In this document: positions 52,037 through 60,921 of the stretch, one piece after another
Position numbering within the stretch: the first letter of the stretch is position 1
Layout of the letters: every line of letters starts with the position of its first letter
DNA from: Chitinophagales bacterium
Lineage (GTDB): Bacteria; Bacteroidota; Bacteroidia; Chitinophagales; Saprospiraceae
Direction of reading: 5' to 3'
NCBI GenBank assembly: GCA_013299105.1
Contig: JAAFJY010000001.1
Coordinates: 1-64,000 of the forward strand
DNA length: 64,000 nucleotides
The notes under the pieces: model-generated
Databases searched by the model: none
The model's input: only the letters and a program-made list of their open reading frames with translations
Told to the model about the DNA's origin: nothing
Program-made: the position numbers and the translations under genes

Positions 52037-55000
52037 ATGGCAATGCACGACAATTACCAATTGCTGATTGACAAACTGGACGGTTTCATCCGCAAATTTT
52101 ACGTCAACAAGCTCATCAGGGGGGCTTTGTACAGCACGGGCTTGATCCTGGGTTTGTACCTGGCTTTTGCGCTGCTGGAAAACGAGTTCTACTTCGACAC
52201 CACGGTGCGCAAAGTCTTGTTCTATTCGCTCGTCGGCTCTATGGTGGCCGCACTGGGTTATTGGGTGATTGATCCGGCGCTGCGCTATTTTCGCTTGGGC
52301 AAGCAAATCAGCCATGAGCGCGCTGCCCAAATTATTGGAGACCACTTCACCGGGGTGAAAGACAAGCTGCTCAATATCCTCCAACTGCGCCAACAGGCTG
52401 CGGGGCAAGCCAATACCGACCTGATTTTGGCGAGTATCAACCAAAAATCAGAGGAAATCAAGCCCGTGCCCTTCCAGGCGGCTATCAACCTGGCCCAAAA
52501 CCGCAAGTACCTGCGTTATGCCCTGCCGCCGCTGCTGGTTTTGCTGGTTTTGTTATTCGCTGCGCCCAGCATCATCCGCGACAGCACGCGCAGGTTGATT
52601 CAAAACGGCAAGGAATTTTTGAAACCTGCCCCCTTTTCCTACGCACTAGACGAGAAAAAGCTCAAAGTGATCCAGTTTCAGGATTACGAACTCAAGGTCA
52701 GTATCGAAGGTTCGCAATTGCCCAATGAGGTTTTCATCGAGGTAGACGATTATGCCTACCGCATGACGAAAAACAGCCCCAGCGAGTTCAGCTATATTTT
52801 CAACAAAGTACAAAAAGACTTGCGCTTTAGCCTCACTGGTGGGGGCGTAGAATCTCAGAATTACCTGTTGGAGGTGATCAAAAAGCCCAATATCCGCGAT
52901 TTTGAAGTGCGCCTCAATTACCCAGATTACGTGGGCCGCGAAGATGAATTGCTGCAAAGCGTAGGTGATTTGGTGCTGCCAGTAGGTACTCAAATCCAGT
53001 GGTTGTTCAATACCGAATCAACGGATGAAGTGAAGCTGCGTTTCATGCGCGAAAGCAAAGCCCAGGCCGCCAAGCGCCAGGGCAATGACTTCTTTGTTTT
53101 TGGCAAAAAAGCCATGCTCGATGATACTTACAAGCTCATCGTGGCCAATGCTGCCCTGCCCAAAGGGGATTCGGTGACTTACTCCATGACCATCATCCCC
53201 GACCAATATCCTGAAATTTCGGTCAAACCTTTTGAGGACAGTACCAATACCCGCCAGCGTTATTTTGCGGGTGAAGCCAGCGACGACTATGGCCTGCGTT
53301 CGGTTACCTTCAATTACCGCATTCGCAAACCCAAGGGCGATCCTGGGCAATTACAGACCACGTTCATCCAAAAACCCGAAGGCAAATCGACGACTTTCGA
53401 CTATGCTTTTGACGTCAACAAACTCGGTCTCGAACCCGGAGATGAACTCAGCTACTACTTTGAGGTAAAAGACAACGATGCCGTGAATGGTAGCAAGTCG
53501 GCCCGCAGCGGCATGATGGTATTTGCCATGCCGACGATTGCTGAAATGGAACAACAAGCCGAGGCCAACGACGACAAAGTTAAAGATGCCTTGAAAGACG
53601 CCTTGGCGGAGTCCAAAAAACTGGAAGCGGAAATCCGTAAACTGCAAGAAAAAATGTTGCAGGAAAAAGACATCAGCTGGCAGGACCGCAAGCAGATGGA
53701 AAAGCTGATGGAACGCCAGAAAGAGCTCGAAAAGCAAATAGAAGAAGCCAAAGAAGCCTTTGAAGAAAACCTGAAAAACCAGGAGCAACTCGGCGAAACG
53801 CCCGAAGAACTCAAGGAAAAACAGGAGAAAATGCAGGAACTCTTCGAGTCGCTGGAAGACAAGGAGATGAAAGAGCTGATGGAGCAAATCGAAAAGCTCA
53901 TGCAGCAAATGGAGAAGGACCAGGCGATGGACATGATGAAGCAAATGCAGCAAAAAGACCAACAGCGCCAAAAAGAACTGAGTCGCATGAAGGAACTGTT
54001 CAAGCAACTGGAATTGGAGCAAGAGCAGCGCAAAGCCATCGAAAAACTGGAAGAATTGGCCAAAGAACAAGAGAATTTGGCCCAAAAAACAGAAGATAAA
54101 AAGGAATCCAGCGAAGAACTCCAGAAAAAACAGGAAGAACTGAACAAAGACTTCAAAGAACTGGAAAAGAAAGCAGAAGACATCCAGAAGAAAAACGAAG
54201 AGCTGGAAAAACCACAAAAACTCGATGACCCAAAACAAGACATGAAGGACATCGAAAAAGACATGAAGGACAGCAAGGAGGACCTGGAGAAACAGGAAAA
54301 CCAAAAAGCTGCCAAAAAACAAAAAAGTGCCGCCAAAAAAATGAAACAAATGGCGAGCAAGATGAAGCAGCAGATGCAGCAAAACGAAATGGAATCTTTG
54401 GAAGAAGACATTGCGACCCTGCGCCAATTGCTCGAAAACCTGGTGGGACTGTCCTTCGACCAGGAAGATCTGATCAAAGCCTTGAACAAAACTGAGATCA
54501 ACACGCCTCGTTATGTACAGCATGTGCAGCGCCAGTTCAAAGTCAAGGACGACTTCCGCATGGTCGAAGACAGCTTGCAAGCCCTGGCCAAGCGATCTTT
54601 CCAGATCGAAGCTTATGTGGTAGAAAAGGTGGAAGAAATCAACTCCAACATGGGGCAAAGTATCGTTGACTTGGAAGAACGTGAGAAAAGCTCCGCCGCC
54701 GACCACCAGCAGCGTACCATGAAAAACCTGAACGACCTGGCCTTGATGTTCAGCGAAATCATGAACAACGCCCAGCAGAAAATGGGCGGTATGATGTCGG
54801 GCAATCAAAACTGCGACAATCCCAATGGCAGTGGCAAAGGCAACACCCCCAGCGACCAAATCTCGAAAGGGCAAGGTGGCTTGAACGGTGAAATGCAAAA
54901 CGCCAAGGATAAGCTAGGCAACAAAGAAGATGGCGCACCTTCGTCAAAAGATTTTGCCCAAATGGCCGCCAAGCAAGCTGCCCTGCGCAAAGCCTTGGAA

Positions 55001-55363
55001 GAACAACAAAAGAAACTCAAGCAGCAAGGCAAAGGCAGCAAGGAATTGCAGGACATCATCGACCAAATGGAGCGCTCCGAAACCGAATTGGTCAACAAGC
55101 GCCTGAGCAATGAGACCATGCGCCGTCAGCAAGACATCCTCACCCGCCTGTTGGAGCACGAAAAAGCCGAGCGCGAGCGCGACCAGGACGAAAAGCGCAA
55201 GTCAACCGCCGCCCAGCAGTACGAGCGCAAAATGCCACCCGCCCTTGAAGAGTACCTGAAAAAGCGCAAGGCTGAAGTGGATGCCTACAAAACAGTTTCA
55301 CCAGCCCTGAAACCTTATTACAAGAGCCTGGTGGAGGAATACTTCAAGAGTTTGAAGAAATAA
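52037..55363 (+). CDS. DUF4175-type protein with long coiled coil
   Basis: 1108 aa. Three hydrophobic segments (about 30-48, 62-80 and 160-182) are followed by beta-rich domains (200-500) with repeated Y..RLNYP and SDDYGL..V.F.Y.I motifs, then a very long charged helix (about 510-800) dense in EK/EE/KQ heptads, predicted to be a coiled coil, and a helical tail. The layout matches DUF4175, an inner-membrane protein with a large extracytoplasmic part found next to MoxR-VWA loci in Bacteroidota. It is not in the same direction as the Bat genes. Confidence 0.82.
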   Translation: MAMHDNYQLLIDKLDGFIRKFYVNKLIRGALYSTGLILGLYLAFALLENEFYFDTTVRKVLFYSLVGSMVAALGYWVIDPALRYFRLGKQISHERAAQIIGDHFTGVKDKLLNILQLRQQAAGQANTDLILASINQKSEEIKPVPFQAAINLAQNRKYLRYALPPLLVLLVLLFAAPSIIRDSTRRLIQNGKEFLKPAPFSYALDEKKLKVIQFQDYELKVSIEGSQLPNEVFIEVDDYAYRMTKNSPSEFSYIFNKVQKDLRFSLTGGGVESQNYLLEVIKKPNIRDFEVRLNYPDYVGREDELLQSVGDLVLPVGTQIQWLFNTESTDEVKLRFMRESKAQAAKRQGNDFFVFGKKAMLDDTYKLIVANAALPKGDSVTYSMTIIPDQYPEISVKPFEDSTNTRQRYFAGEASDDYGLRSVTFNYRIRKPKGDPGQLQTTFIQKPEGKSTTFDYAFDVNKLGLEPGDELSYYFEVKDNDAVNGSKSARSGMMVFAMPTIAEMEQQAEANDDKVKDALKDALAESKKLEAEIRKLQEKMLQEKDISWQDRKQMEKLMERQKELEKQIEEAKEAFEENLKNQEQLGETPEELKEKQEKMQELFESLEDKEMKELMEQIEKLMQQMEKDQAMDMMKQMQQKDQQRQKELSRMKELFKQLELEQEQRKAIEKLEELAKEQENLAQKTEDKKESSEELQKKQEELNKDFKELEKKAEDIQKKNEELEKPQKLDDPKQDMKDIEKDMKDSKEDLEKQENQKAAKKQKSAAKKMKQMASKMKQQMQQNEMESLEEDIATLRQLLENLVGLSFDQEDLIKALNKTEINTPRYVQHVQRQFKVKDDFRMVEDSLQALAKRSFQIEAYVVEKVEEINSNMGQSIVDLEEREKSSAADHQQRTMKNLNDLALMFSEIMNNAQQKMGGMMSGNQNCDNPNGSGKGNTPSDQISKGQGGLNGEMQNAKDKLGNKEDGAPSSKDFAQMAAKQAALRKALEEQQKKLKQQGKGSKELQDIIDQMERSETELVNKRLSNETMRRQQDILTRLLEHEKAERERDQDEKRKSTAAQQYERKMPPALEEYLKKRKAEVDAYKTVSPALKPYYKSLVEEYFKSLKK

Positions 55364-55382
55364 AACGCGGATTATTCGCGTG

Positions 55383-55417
55383 AAAAAAGGCCTGGGGGAG
55401 ACTTTGGGCCTTTTTTT
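55383..55417 (+). terminator. Terminator of the DUF4175 gene
   Basis: AAAAAAGGCC and GGCCTTTTTTT make a stem around a loop of 14 nt; the 3' arm is a perfect T tail. It lies 20 bp after the stop at 55363. Confidence 0.8.
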
Positions 55418-55499
55418 GTGCAAAAATTTGGTTGCAAGGAAACTTTCAGCCCTGCCCCGGGGTTCTTCCCACGCTCACACTGGCCATAACTCCACCACC

Positions 55500-57299
55500 A
55501 TGAAAAAAATCATTCTCGCCAACCCTTACTTCTCTTTGTTGGCCACAGCCTGGCATTATGCCCGTGGTGAACGAACACGGTATGCGGTGATTTACAGCAT
55601 GTTTGTGGTCAGCAACCTCATTTCGGCCACTAAGCCAATATTTTGGGGGGTGCTCATCAACGACATCCAACGCGACGGGCGGGCGGTGCTGCGCCATGCC
55701 TGGATATATATCGGTTTATACATGTTGCAGCATTTTGGCGACTGGCTGTTTCACGGTTTTGCAAGGGTCATGGAGCGGGAGTTGGCGTTCAACCTCAGCC
55801 GCAACTTTTTACAGGAAATGTACCACAAAACCCTGCGCTTACCCGTTAAGTGGCACCAAGACAACCACAGCGGAGCCACCATCAACCGCGTGAGGAAAGC
55901 GTATGAAGCCCTGCTCAATTTTTTTCAGGATGGTTTCCAGATCGTGCATGCCATTGCCAAATTTGGGTTCTCCTTTGTAGCCATGTTGTATTTTTCGCCC
56001 TTGTTCGGGGGCATTGCGGTGGTCTTAGGGATCATTGCGGTGTACATCACGCTCAAATTCGACAAACCCCTGATCATGGCCCGCAACGAAACCAACGAGA
56101 AAGAGCACGTAGTGTCGGCTACGCTATTCGACAGTTTGTCCAATATCATCACCGTCATTACCCTGCGACTGGAGCAAAGGATGGAGAAAACCTTACTGGC
56201 ACGCGTGGGTGATGTTTTTCCGCCTTTCCGCCGCAAAATTCGCATCAACGAATGGAAATGGTTCGCAGTGGATGGCATTGTAGCTGTCATTTATTGCACC
56301 ATTCTGATGGGCTACATTTACCAAAACCATACCCCTGGCCAAGTCTTTTACATGGGTGGCTTGGTGATCCTGGTTGGTTTTGTGGAGCGGTTCACTAGCG
56401 TATTTCACGACGTAGCTTGGCTATATAACCAAGTGGTGAACCAACACACTGACGTACAAACTGCCAAAAACATCACCGAAGCCTACGACCGTGAGCACTT
56501 GGCCGAAGGCAGCAAGCCATTGCCCCCCAATTGGCGTAAAATTGTGATCCAGGGGCTCAATTTCAAGCACGAATTGGAAGGGCTGGCCAATAACCAGACC
56601 CAAAAACCCGGCCTCTACGACCTCAACATCCAAATCGAACGCGGAAAACGAATTGCTCTGGTCGGCGAAAGTGGCAGTGGAAAAAGCACCCTTTTGGCCC
56701 TGCTGCGTGGCCTTTATCCACCACAAGAAGGCATCCAGGTTCAGATCGATGGGCGTGTCGCTCCTGAGAGGCTAAACGCCTTGTCGGACGAAGTGACCTT
56801 GTTTCCACAGGAACCAGAGATTTTTGAAAACACCATCTCCTATAACATTACCCTGGGTTTGCCTTTCTCAGAGGAAGACATCCGCAAGGTTTGTGAAACC
56901 GCTCATTTCAGCGAAGTGGTGGCACAATTGCCTGCTGGCCTGGGGTCAAACATCCGCGAAAAAGGAGTGAACCTCTCTGGTGGTCAAAAGCAACGCCTAG
57001 CCCTGGCTCGTGGCGTATTGGCCGCCCGCGATTGTGGCATCGTTTTGCTCGACGAACCAACCAGTAGCGTGGACCCCAAAACGGAGTCAGAAATCTATGA
57101 AAAAATGTTTGCGGAGTTCGGCGACAAGGCGATTGTGTCTTCACTGCACCGCTTGCACCTGCTTCATTTCTTCGACCACGTTTACGTCATGCAAAACGGC
57201 CGGGTGGTTGATGAAGGCTCATTTGCATACCTTCGCCAGCACAGCCCAGTGTTTCAGGAAATGTGGAGGCACCAGGAACAAATTTTAACGGAGGTGTAG
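55500..57299 (+). CDS. ABC exporter (fused permease and ATPase)
   Basis: 599 aa from ATG 55500; the extended frame from 55380 starts within the terminator. Six transmembrane helices (about 30-310) and an ATPase domain with Walker A GESGSGKST (389-397), LSGGQKQR, and Walker B IVLLDEPTSS. The membrane part is unlike the MsbA copy at 9810: it opens with FSLLATAWHYARGERTRY and has an extra loop near residues 120-140. Substrate unknown; no efflux partner or accessory genes nearby. Confidence 0.85.
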   Translation: MKKIILANPYFSLLATAWHYARGERTRYAVIYSMFVVSNLISATKPIFWGVLINDIQRDGRAVLRHAWIYIGLYMLQHFGDWLFHGFARVMERELAFNLSRNFLQEMYHKTLRLPVKWHQDNHSGATINRVRKAYEALLNFFQDGFQIVHAIAKFGFSFVAMLYFSPLFGGIAVVLGIIAVYITLKFDKPLIMARNETNEKEHVVSATLFDSLSNIITVITLRLEQRMEKTLLARVGDVFPPFRRKIRINEWKWFAVDGIVAVIYCTILMGYIYQNHTPGQVFYMGGLVILVGFVERFTSVFHDVAWLYNQVVNQHTDVQTAKNITEAYDREHLAEGSKPLPPNWRKIVIQGLNFKHELEGLANNQTQKPGLYDLNIQIERGKRIALVGESGSGKSTLLALLRGLYPPQEGIQVQIDGRVAPERLNALSDEVTLFPQEPEIFENTISYNITLGLPFSEEDIRKVCETAHFSEVVAQLPAGLGSNIREKGVNLSGGQKQRLALARGVLAARDCGIVLLDEPTSSVDPKTESEIYEKMFAEFGDKAIVSSLHRLHLLHFFDHVYVMQNGRVVDEGSFAYLRQHSPVFQEMWRHQEQILTEV

Positions 57300-57609
57300 C
57301 GGGGAGTAGGCTAAAAATGCTATTGTGATGTTATTTTTTGTAAAAGCTTTAGTATAGTACAACCTTAAGCTAATGGTCCAAATTGTAAATCTGCCCCAAG
57401 TTCCACGGGCTCTTTGTCTCCGTAGCTGCATTGTTCGTCGGTCAAATAGTCCACTATTTTCCCTCCTCTCCCCTTGCTATGAAGCCAAATAGCTTGCCTG
57501 GAACTTAGGGGGTATTTGTAATTCGTACCACTAGTCGAGCCAACATAAGATAAATCAATTTGCTTAAGGATTTCACAAAAAAAGATAAGTTCTCAATCCA
57601 CTGAATATC

Positions 57610-57740
57610 CGTTTACGCGTTACAAACGCGTGTAAGATGGTTCCGGTCAAAGACCTGGAACCAGCGTCAATTTAGGGTTATGCTGGTGTCGGGTCTCCTG
57701 ACCGACACCGGGCTTGCGCACGTTTGTAACGTGCTTACGA
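57610..57740. repeat. Four-hairpin element
   Basis: Hairpin 1, ACGCGTT/AACGCGT with loop ACA (57615-57631). Hairpin 2, GGTTCCGGTC/GACCTGGAACC (57639-57662). Hairpin 3, GGTGTCGGGTC/GACCGACACC with loop TCCT (57685-57709). Hairpin 4, GCACGTT/AACGTGC with loop TGT (57718-57734). Hairpins 1 and 4 are inverted copies of each other, and ACCAGC after hairpin 2 pairs with GCTGGT before hairpin 3. The rest of the gap 57300-57609 shows no gene or clear signal. Confidence 0.65.
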
Positions 57741-57789
57741 GAACTTACCATTGTTGCCGGACGAAGAAAGATACTTGCTGAAATGCAGA

Positions 57790-57881
57790 TTGAGAACTTA
57801 CAAAAAAAGAACACAAATTTTTTATAATCAGTCCCTTACATTTTTTCACTGAACCCAAATTCATTAACTTTGTTTTTTTAC
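57790..57881 (+). repeat. Family C element, decayed copy C3
   Basis: Retains AAAAAAAGAACACAA, CAGTC, TTTTTTCACTGAACCCAAAT and the terminal TTTTTTTAC of C1 and C2, but the left arm has drifted. It contains TAACTTTG (57865-57872), a perfect -7 motif, where C1 and C2 have similar but weaker sequence. It ends about 63 bp upstream of the imelysin-like gene, in the same direction. Confidence 0.55.
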
Positions 57882-57944
57882 ATCCCTTTAACTAGACTTA
57901 ATCCAAATAAAACGCGAACTTTGCGCCACAAAATCCACCCAAGT

Positions 57945-59063
57945 ATGAAACGATATCTTTTATGGGCTGGTTTACTAATCAGCTTTTTGGCTTTGAGTAC
58001 ACTATTGTTGTCTTGTGACGGTGACGACAATAGCGGCGGCGATGACAAAGTTTTCGACCGCAAAGCTATGTTGCGCGCCTACGCTGACCAATTGATCAAA
58101 CCCGCCTTCCAGGGTTTGAAAACCCAAACGGAGGTTTTGGACGCTGCAATCATTGCACTGACCAGCAATGCCAATCTACAAAATTTATCAGCAGCACAAA
58201 CGGCATGGAGCGCTACCATGACCGCTTGGCAATACGCCTCTGCTTACAATTTTGGCCCGGCGGGCGAAGAAGGCTTGAAGAAAGGGCTGGGAGAAGAAAT
58301 TGCAACTTTCCCGGTCAATGTCATCAAGATTGAAAGCCGAGTGGACAAAGGCCAATGGAATTTGAATGATTTTGACCGCGACGCACGCGGTTTTTTGGCC
58401 ATCGAATACCTGATTTTCGGAGAAGACCAGAGCAAGATCTTGAGTGATTTGAATAACTCCAGCCAACGCAGGGCCTTTTTGGCAGCCCTTTCCGCCGACC
58501 TGCGCAAGCGGGTTGCTGATGTTCACACCGCCTGGAATGGCAGTTATGCCGAACAGTTTGTTCAAAACAGTGGCACCGATGTGGGTAGCAGCACTGTAAT
58601 GTTGTACAATGATTTTTTGCGCAGCTATGAGTTGCTTAAAAACTTCAAACTCGGCCTGCCACTTGGCAAACGCATCGGTCAAACCAAGGCCGAGCCCCAA
58701 TTGGTAGAAGCCTTGTACAGTGGCCAATCGCTCAATATGTTGCGCTTGCACTTCAGCGCTTTGGAAAATATTTGGCGCGGCAAAACCAAAGCGGGGCAAG
58801 ACTTTCCTGGCTTGCGAGCTTACTTGCAAACTGCTGTCGGTGGCCCAGTGCTCATCGCCAGCACCGAGGCCCAACTGATCAATGTGCAAAAAGCCCTGGT
58901 GGCAGTACCGAATGCTCCGAGTCTTAGCAAGCAAATCAGCGACAACAAAGCAGCCTTGGAAAACCTACATACCGAATTACAAAAGTTGACCCGTTTTTTC
59001 AAAAGTGACCTTTCTTCCTTGTTGGGCTTGACCATTACGTTCAGCAGCGGGGATGGAGATTGA
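57945..59063 (+). CDS. Imelysin-like (M75-related) lipoprotein
   Basis: 372 aa from ATG 57945; the longer frame is less likely. Lipoprotein signal ends at LLLSC (Cys24). The mature part is a two-domain helical protein of the imelysin family, with AWSATMTAWQYASAYNFGPA and GRIGQTK-like segments in each half. The family motif GxHxxE reads GFLAIE (149-154), so the His is replaced by Leu, as in many Bacteroidota homologues; the conserved Glu remains. Such proteins occur with iron transport systems, but no iron gene is next to it. An E-rich segment matches the usual length. Confidence 0.85.
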   Translation: MKRYLLWAGLLISFLALSTLLLSCDGDDNSGGDDKVFDRKAMLRAYADQLIKPAFQGLKTQTEVLDAAIIALTSNANLQNLSAAQTAWSATMTAWQYASAYNFGPAGEEGLKKGLGEEIATFPVNVIKIESRVDKGQWNLNDFDRDARGFLAIEYLIFGEDQSKILSDLNNSSQRRAFLAALSADLRKRVADVHTAWNGSYAEQFVQNSGTDVGSSTVMLYNDFLRSYELLKNFKLGLPLGKRIGQTKAEPQLVEALYSGQSLNMLRLHFSALENIWRGKTKAGQDFPGLRAYLQTAVGGPVLIASTEAQLINVQKALVAVPNAPSLSKQISDNKAALENLHTELQKLTRFFKSDLSSLLGLTITFSSGDGD

Positions 59064-59070
59064 ACCCTTT

Positions 59071-59103
59071 AGTTGAAATATTAAGGGTTGAAGTGTTGAA
59101 AAG
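59071..59103. repeat. GTTGAAAT octamer array
   Basis: Units GTTGAAAT, ATTAAGG, GTTGAAGT, GTTGAAAA follow the stop of the imelysin gene by a few bases; the same 8-bp family is seen at 5673, 7102 and 42559. Confidence 0.45.
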
Positions 59104-59157
59104 AGCAAGGACACTGATTGAGAATTGGGTAGGGAAAACTGGGTAAAAGGCCTATTT

Positions 59158-59197
59158 TTAACGCCTGTAAGAAATTTTGCTTGTTCTCAGGCGTTAA
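59158..59197 (+). promoter_or_regulatory. Perfect inverted repeat before the TPR-VWA gene
   Basis: TTAACGCCTG (59158-59167) and CAGGCGTTAA (59188-59197) are exact inverses, 10 bp each around 20 nt, and end 13 bp before the GTG start. This could be an operator or a leader hairpin that covers the ribosome-binding region. Confidence 0.5.
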
Positions 59198-59209
59198 TTA
59201 GGTCAAACT

Positions 59210-60625
59210 GTGTATCCATTGTTTGGTTCTCGAATTTGCTTGATTGTTGTCATTTTGCTCTTGCTGTGTAGCGCAGCCAGCAGGTCATCGTATCTACCTC
59301 CCGACAAACAGGCTTATCGGCTGCATTTTCAGGGGTCGATCCTGTATGGTGAGGGGAAATACCGCCAGGCGAGTGCCAATTTTGCGCGAGCTACCCAACT
59401 TTTCCCCGAGAATTTCAGTTTTGCGCTGGCTTATGGCCTGTCCTTGGGGAGGCTAGAAGAAACAGGCAAAGCACAAAAAATTTTACAAATTGCTTCGCGC
59501 CTGGTCCCTGAAAAAGATCCAGAAAGGGCACAAAAACTGGCCTTACTGACCTTTTTCAGGGGCATGGTCTTGAGTTATGGGCAGGCCCATGCGGATGCCA
59601 TTCCCATTTTTCGCTCAGCCATTGTGCAACAGAAACCTTTGGAAAAGCCCTCGCTGATCAGTGTGTTTTACAATGCCCTGGGTTACTCGATTTTGCTCAA
59701 CCAAAGCCACAATCAAAACCTGCGCAATTACGCCATCCCACACTACCACCTCCATCGGCGCGACATGGAACGGGCCCTAGACGCTTTTGGGCAAGCCGTG
59801 CAATCCGACCCTGATAATGTCTTGGCCCTGCACAATTACCGTCTCTTGGCGGATACCTTGAACATCCCTGTTCTCATCCCTGAGGCTGATAGCAGTTTTC
59901 TCAAAAAACGCAAATCCGCGCCCACTTTCATCAATATGCATCGCAACATCATCCGCGATTTGAACCTCAACAAAAACGATGAGTTGGTGTTTTTGCTCGA
60001 CATTTCGGGCTCGATGGTCATGGAAAAAGTGGTCTGCTACAACGCTGATCGCTTCACCGCGATGAAAGATTTGTGCATGAAGATCCTGCCCGAAATCGAC
60101 ACCAGTGTCAGTTTGGGCATTGGCACCATCGGCGGGGTATGCGACAGCAAACCCAGTTTGTGGTTTCCAAGTGGAGGAATCAGTCGACCAGATTTGCGCT
60201 CGAAATTACGTTTCCTCATCCCCGATGGCACTACCCCCTTGCTGACCATGCTGATCCGCTGCCCGGAGTTGTTCAGCCAAGATCCCAAAAGCAGTAAAAA
60301 CCTGTTTTTGATCAGCGACGGAGCCAATACCTGCCGCGAAGGCGGTCTCGACATGTGCGATTGGGCGACAAAACTGGCCGAGCAAGGCATTTCGATCAAC
60401 GTGTTGACTTTCCTGAGCACCACCTCCGACAATACCGATGCTTTTGCCGAATACCTCTGCCTGGCCGAAAATACCAGGGGCAACATCATTTACCTCGATA
60501 ATTATCGCTGCCGACTCGAGCCCTTCGCCTTCGATTTGGTCAAAACCTGCCAACGCAAAGTACCCGTTTTGGAAAAAAGCCAGTGTTTTCCAGGGGAAAA
60601 GAACATTTGGAATGTGTATAAGTGA
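59210..60625 (+). CDS. TPR plus VWA exported protein
   Basis: 471 aa with a GTG start at 59210 (no in-frame ATG gives a signal peptide). Signal segment 8-22, TPR-like repeats over 35-215 (YGEGKYRQASANFARATQLFP, MERALDAFGQAVQSDPDNVLAL), then a VWA domain from 258 with DISGS at 264-268, a Thr in DGTTPLLTML and an Asp in FLISDGANTCR. Cysteine-rich at the end. This combination resembles BatB/BatC functions in one protein, but it is far from the Bat locus. Confidence 0.8.
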   Translation: MYPLFGSRICLIVVILLLLCSAASRSSYLPPDKQAYRLHFQGSILYGEGKYRQASANFARATQLFPENFSFALAYGLSLGRLEETGKAQKILQIASRLVPEKDPERAQKLALLTFFRGMVLSYGQAHADAIPIFRSAIVQQKPLEKPSLISVFYNALGYSILLNQSHNQNLRNYAIPHYHLHRRDMERALDAFGQAVQSDPDNVLALHNYRLLADTLNIPVLIPEADSSFLKKRKSAPTFINMHRNIIRDLNLNKNDELVFLLDISGSMVMEKVVCYNADRFTAMKDLCMKILPEIDTSVSLGIGTIGGVCDSKPSLWFPSGGISRPDLRSKLRFLIPDGTTPLLTMLIRCPELFSQDPKSSKNLFLISDGANTCREGGLDMCDWATKLAEQGISINVLTFLSTTSDNTDAFAEYLCLAENTRGNIIYLDNYRCRLEPFAFDLVKTCQRKVPVLEKSQCFPGEKNIWNVYK

Positions 60626-60854
60626 ACTTGAAGTGTAGAAATGTGGAAGAGAGCAGGTTCCCCGTCTCAAGTCCTAAACCTCTCAGCTACTCAATTGTTA
60701 TTTTCAAAATCAACGCCGCTCACATGCATGTGCCTAAAAAAGAGATTTCTTCGGTATACTTATATCGGAGGGTCTCAAAAAGCCAGTGGTCCAGGAACGA
60801 AATAAGCGCTCATTTAAAGTGCATTGATGCATGATTCCAGCTAGCCAATGCGTC

Positions 60855-60875
60855 AGTCCCCGTCAGGAGACGCGG
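60855..60875. repeat. Isolated hairpin with the GTCAGGAGAC apex
   Basis: CCCCGTC and GACGCGGG pair over AGGA with one bulge. The apex GTCAGGAGAC is also the apex of hairpin 3 at 57685 read on the other strand. It lies within a 590-bp gap (60626-61220) that also holds the family B copy. Confidence 0.4.
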
Positions 60876-60921
60876 GAAAGCGATAATTGGTTATTTAGTG
60901 CTCAATGCATAGTTTATTGTA

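Noticed and set aside
53351-54898. Long minus-strand frames (515 and 349 codons) opposite the DUF4175 gene
   Set aside because: They are antisense to a coiled coil rich in Lys and Glu codons, which gives Phe/Leu/Ser-rich false proteins. The plus-strand gene has proper domains and a terminator.
55380-55499. Longer form of the second ABC exporter
   Set aside because: It starts with the terminator stem of the preceding gene; the ATG at 55500 gives the normal N-terminus.
57300-57609. tRNA or rRNA gene in the long gaps
   Set aside because: I looked for a TTCGAATC-type T-loop and a CCA-ended acceptor stem or 16S landmarks in all gaps and found none; the hairpins seen are too short and symmetrical for tRNA.
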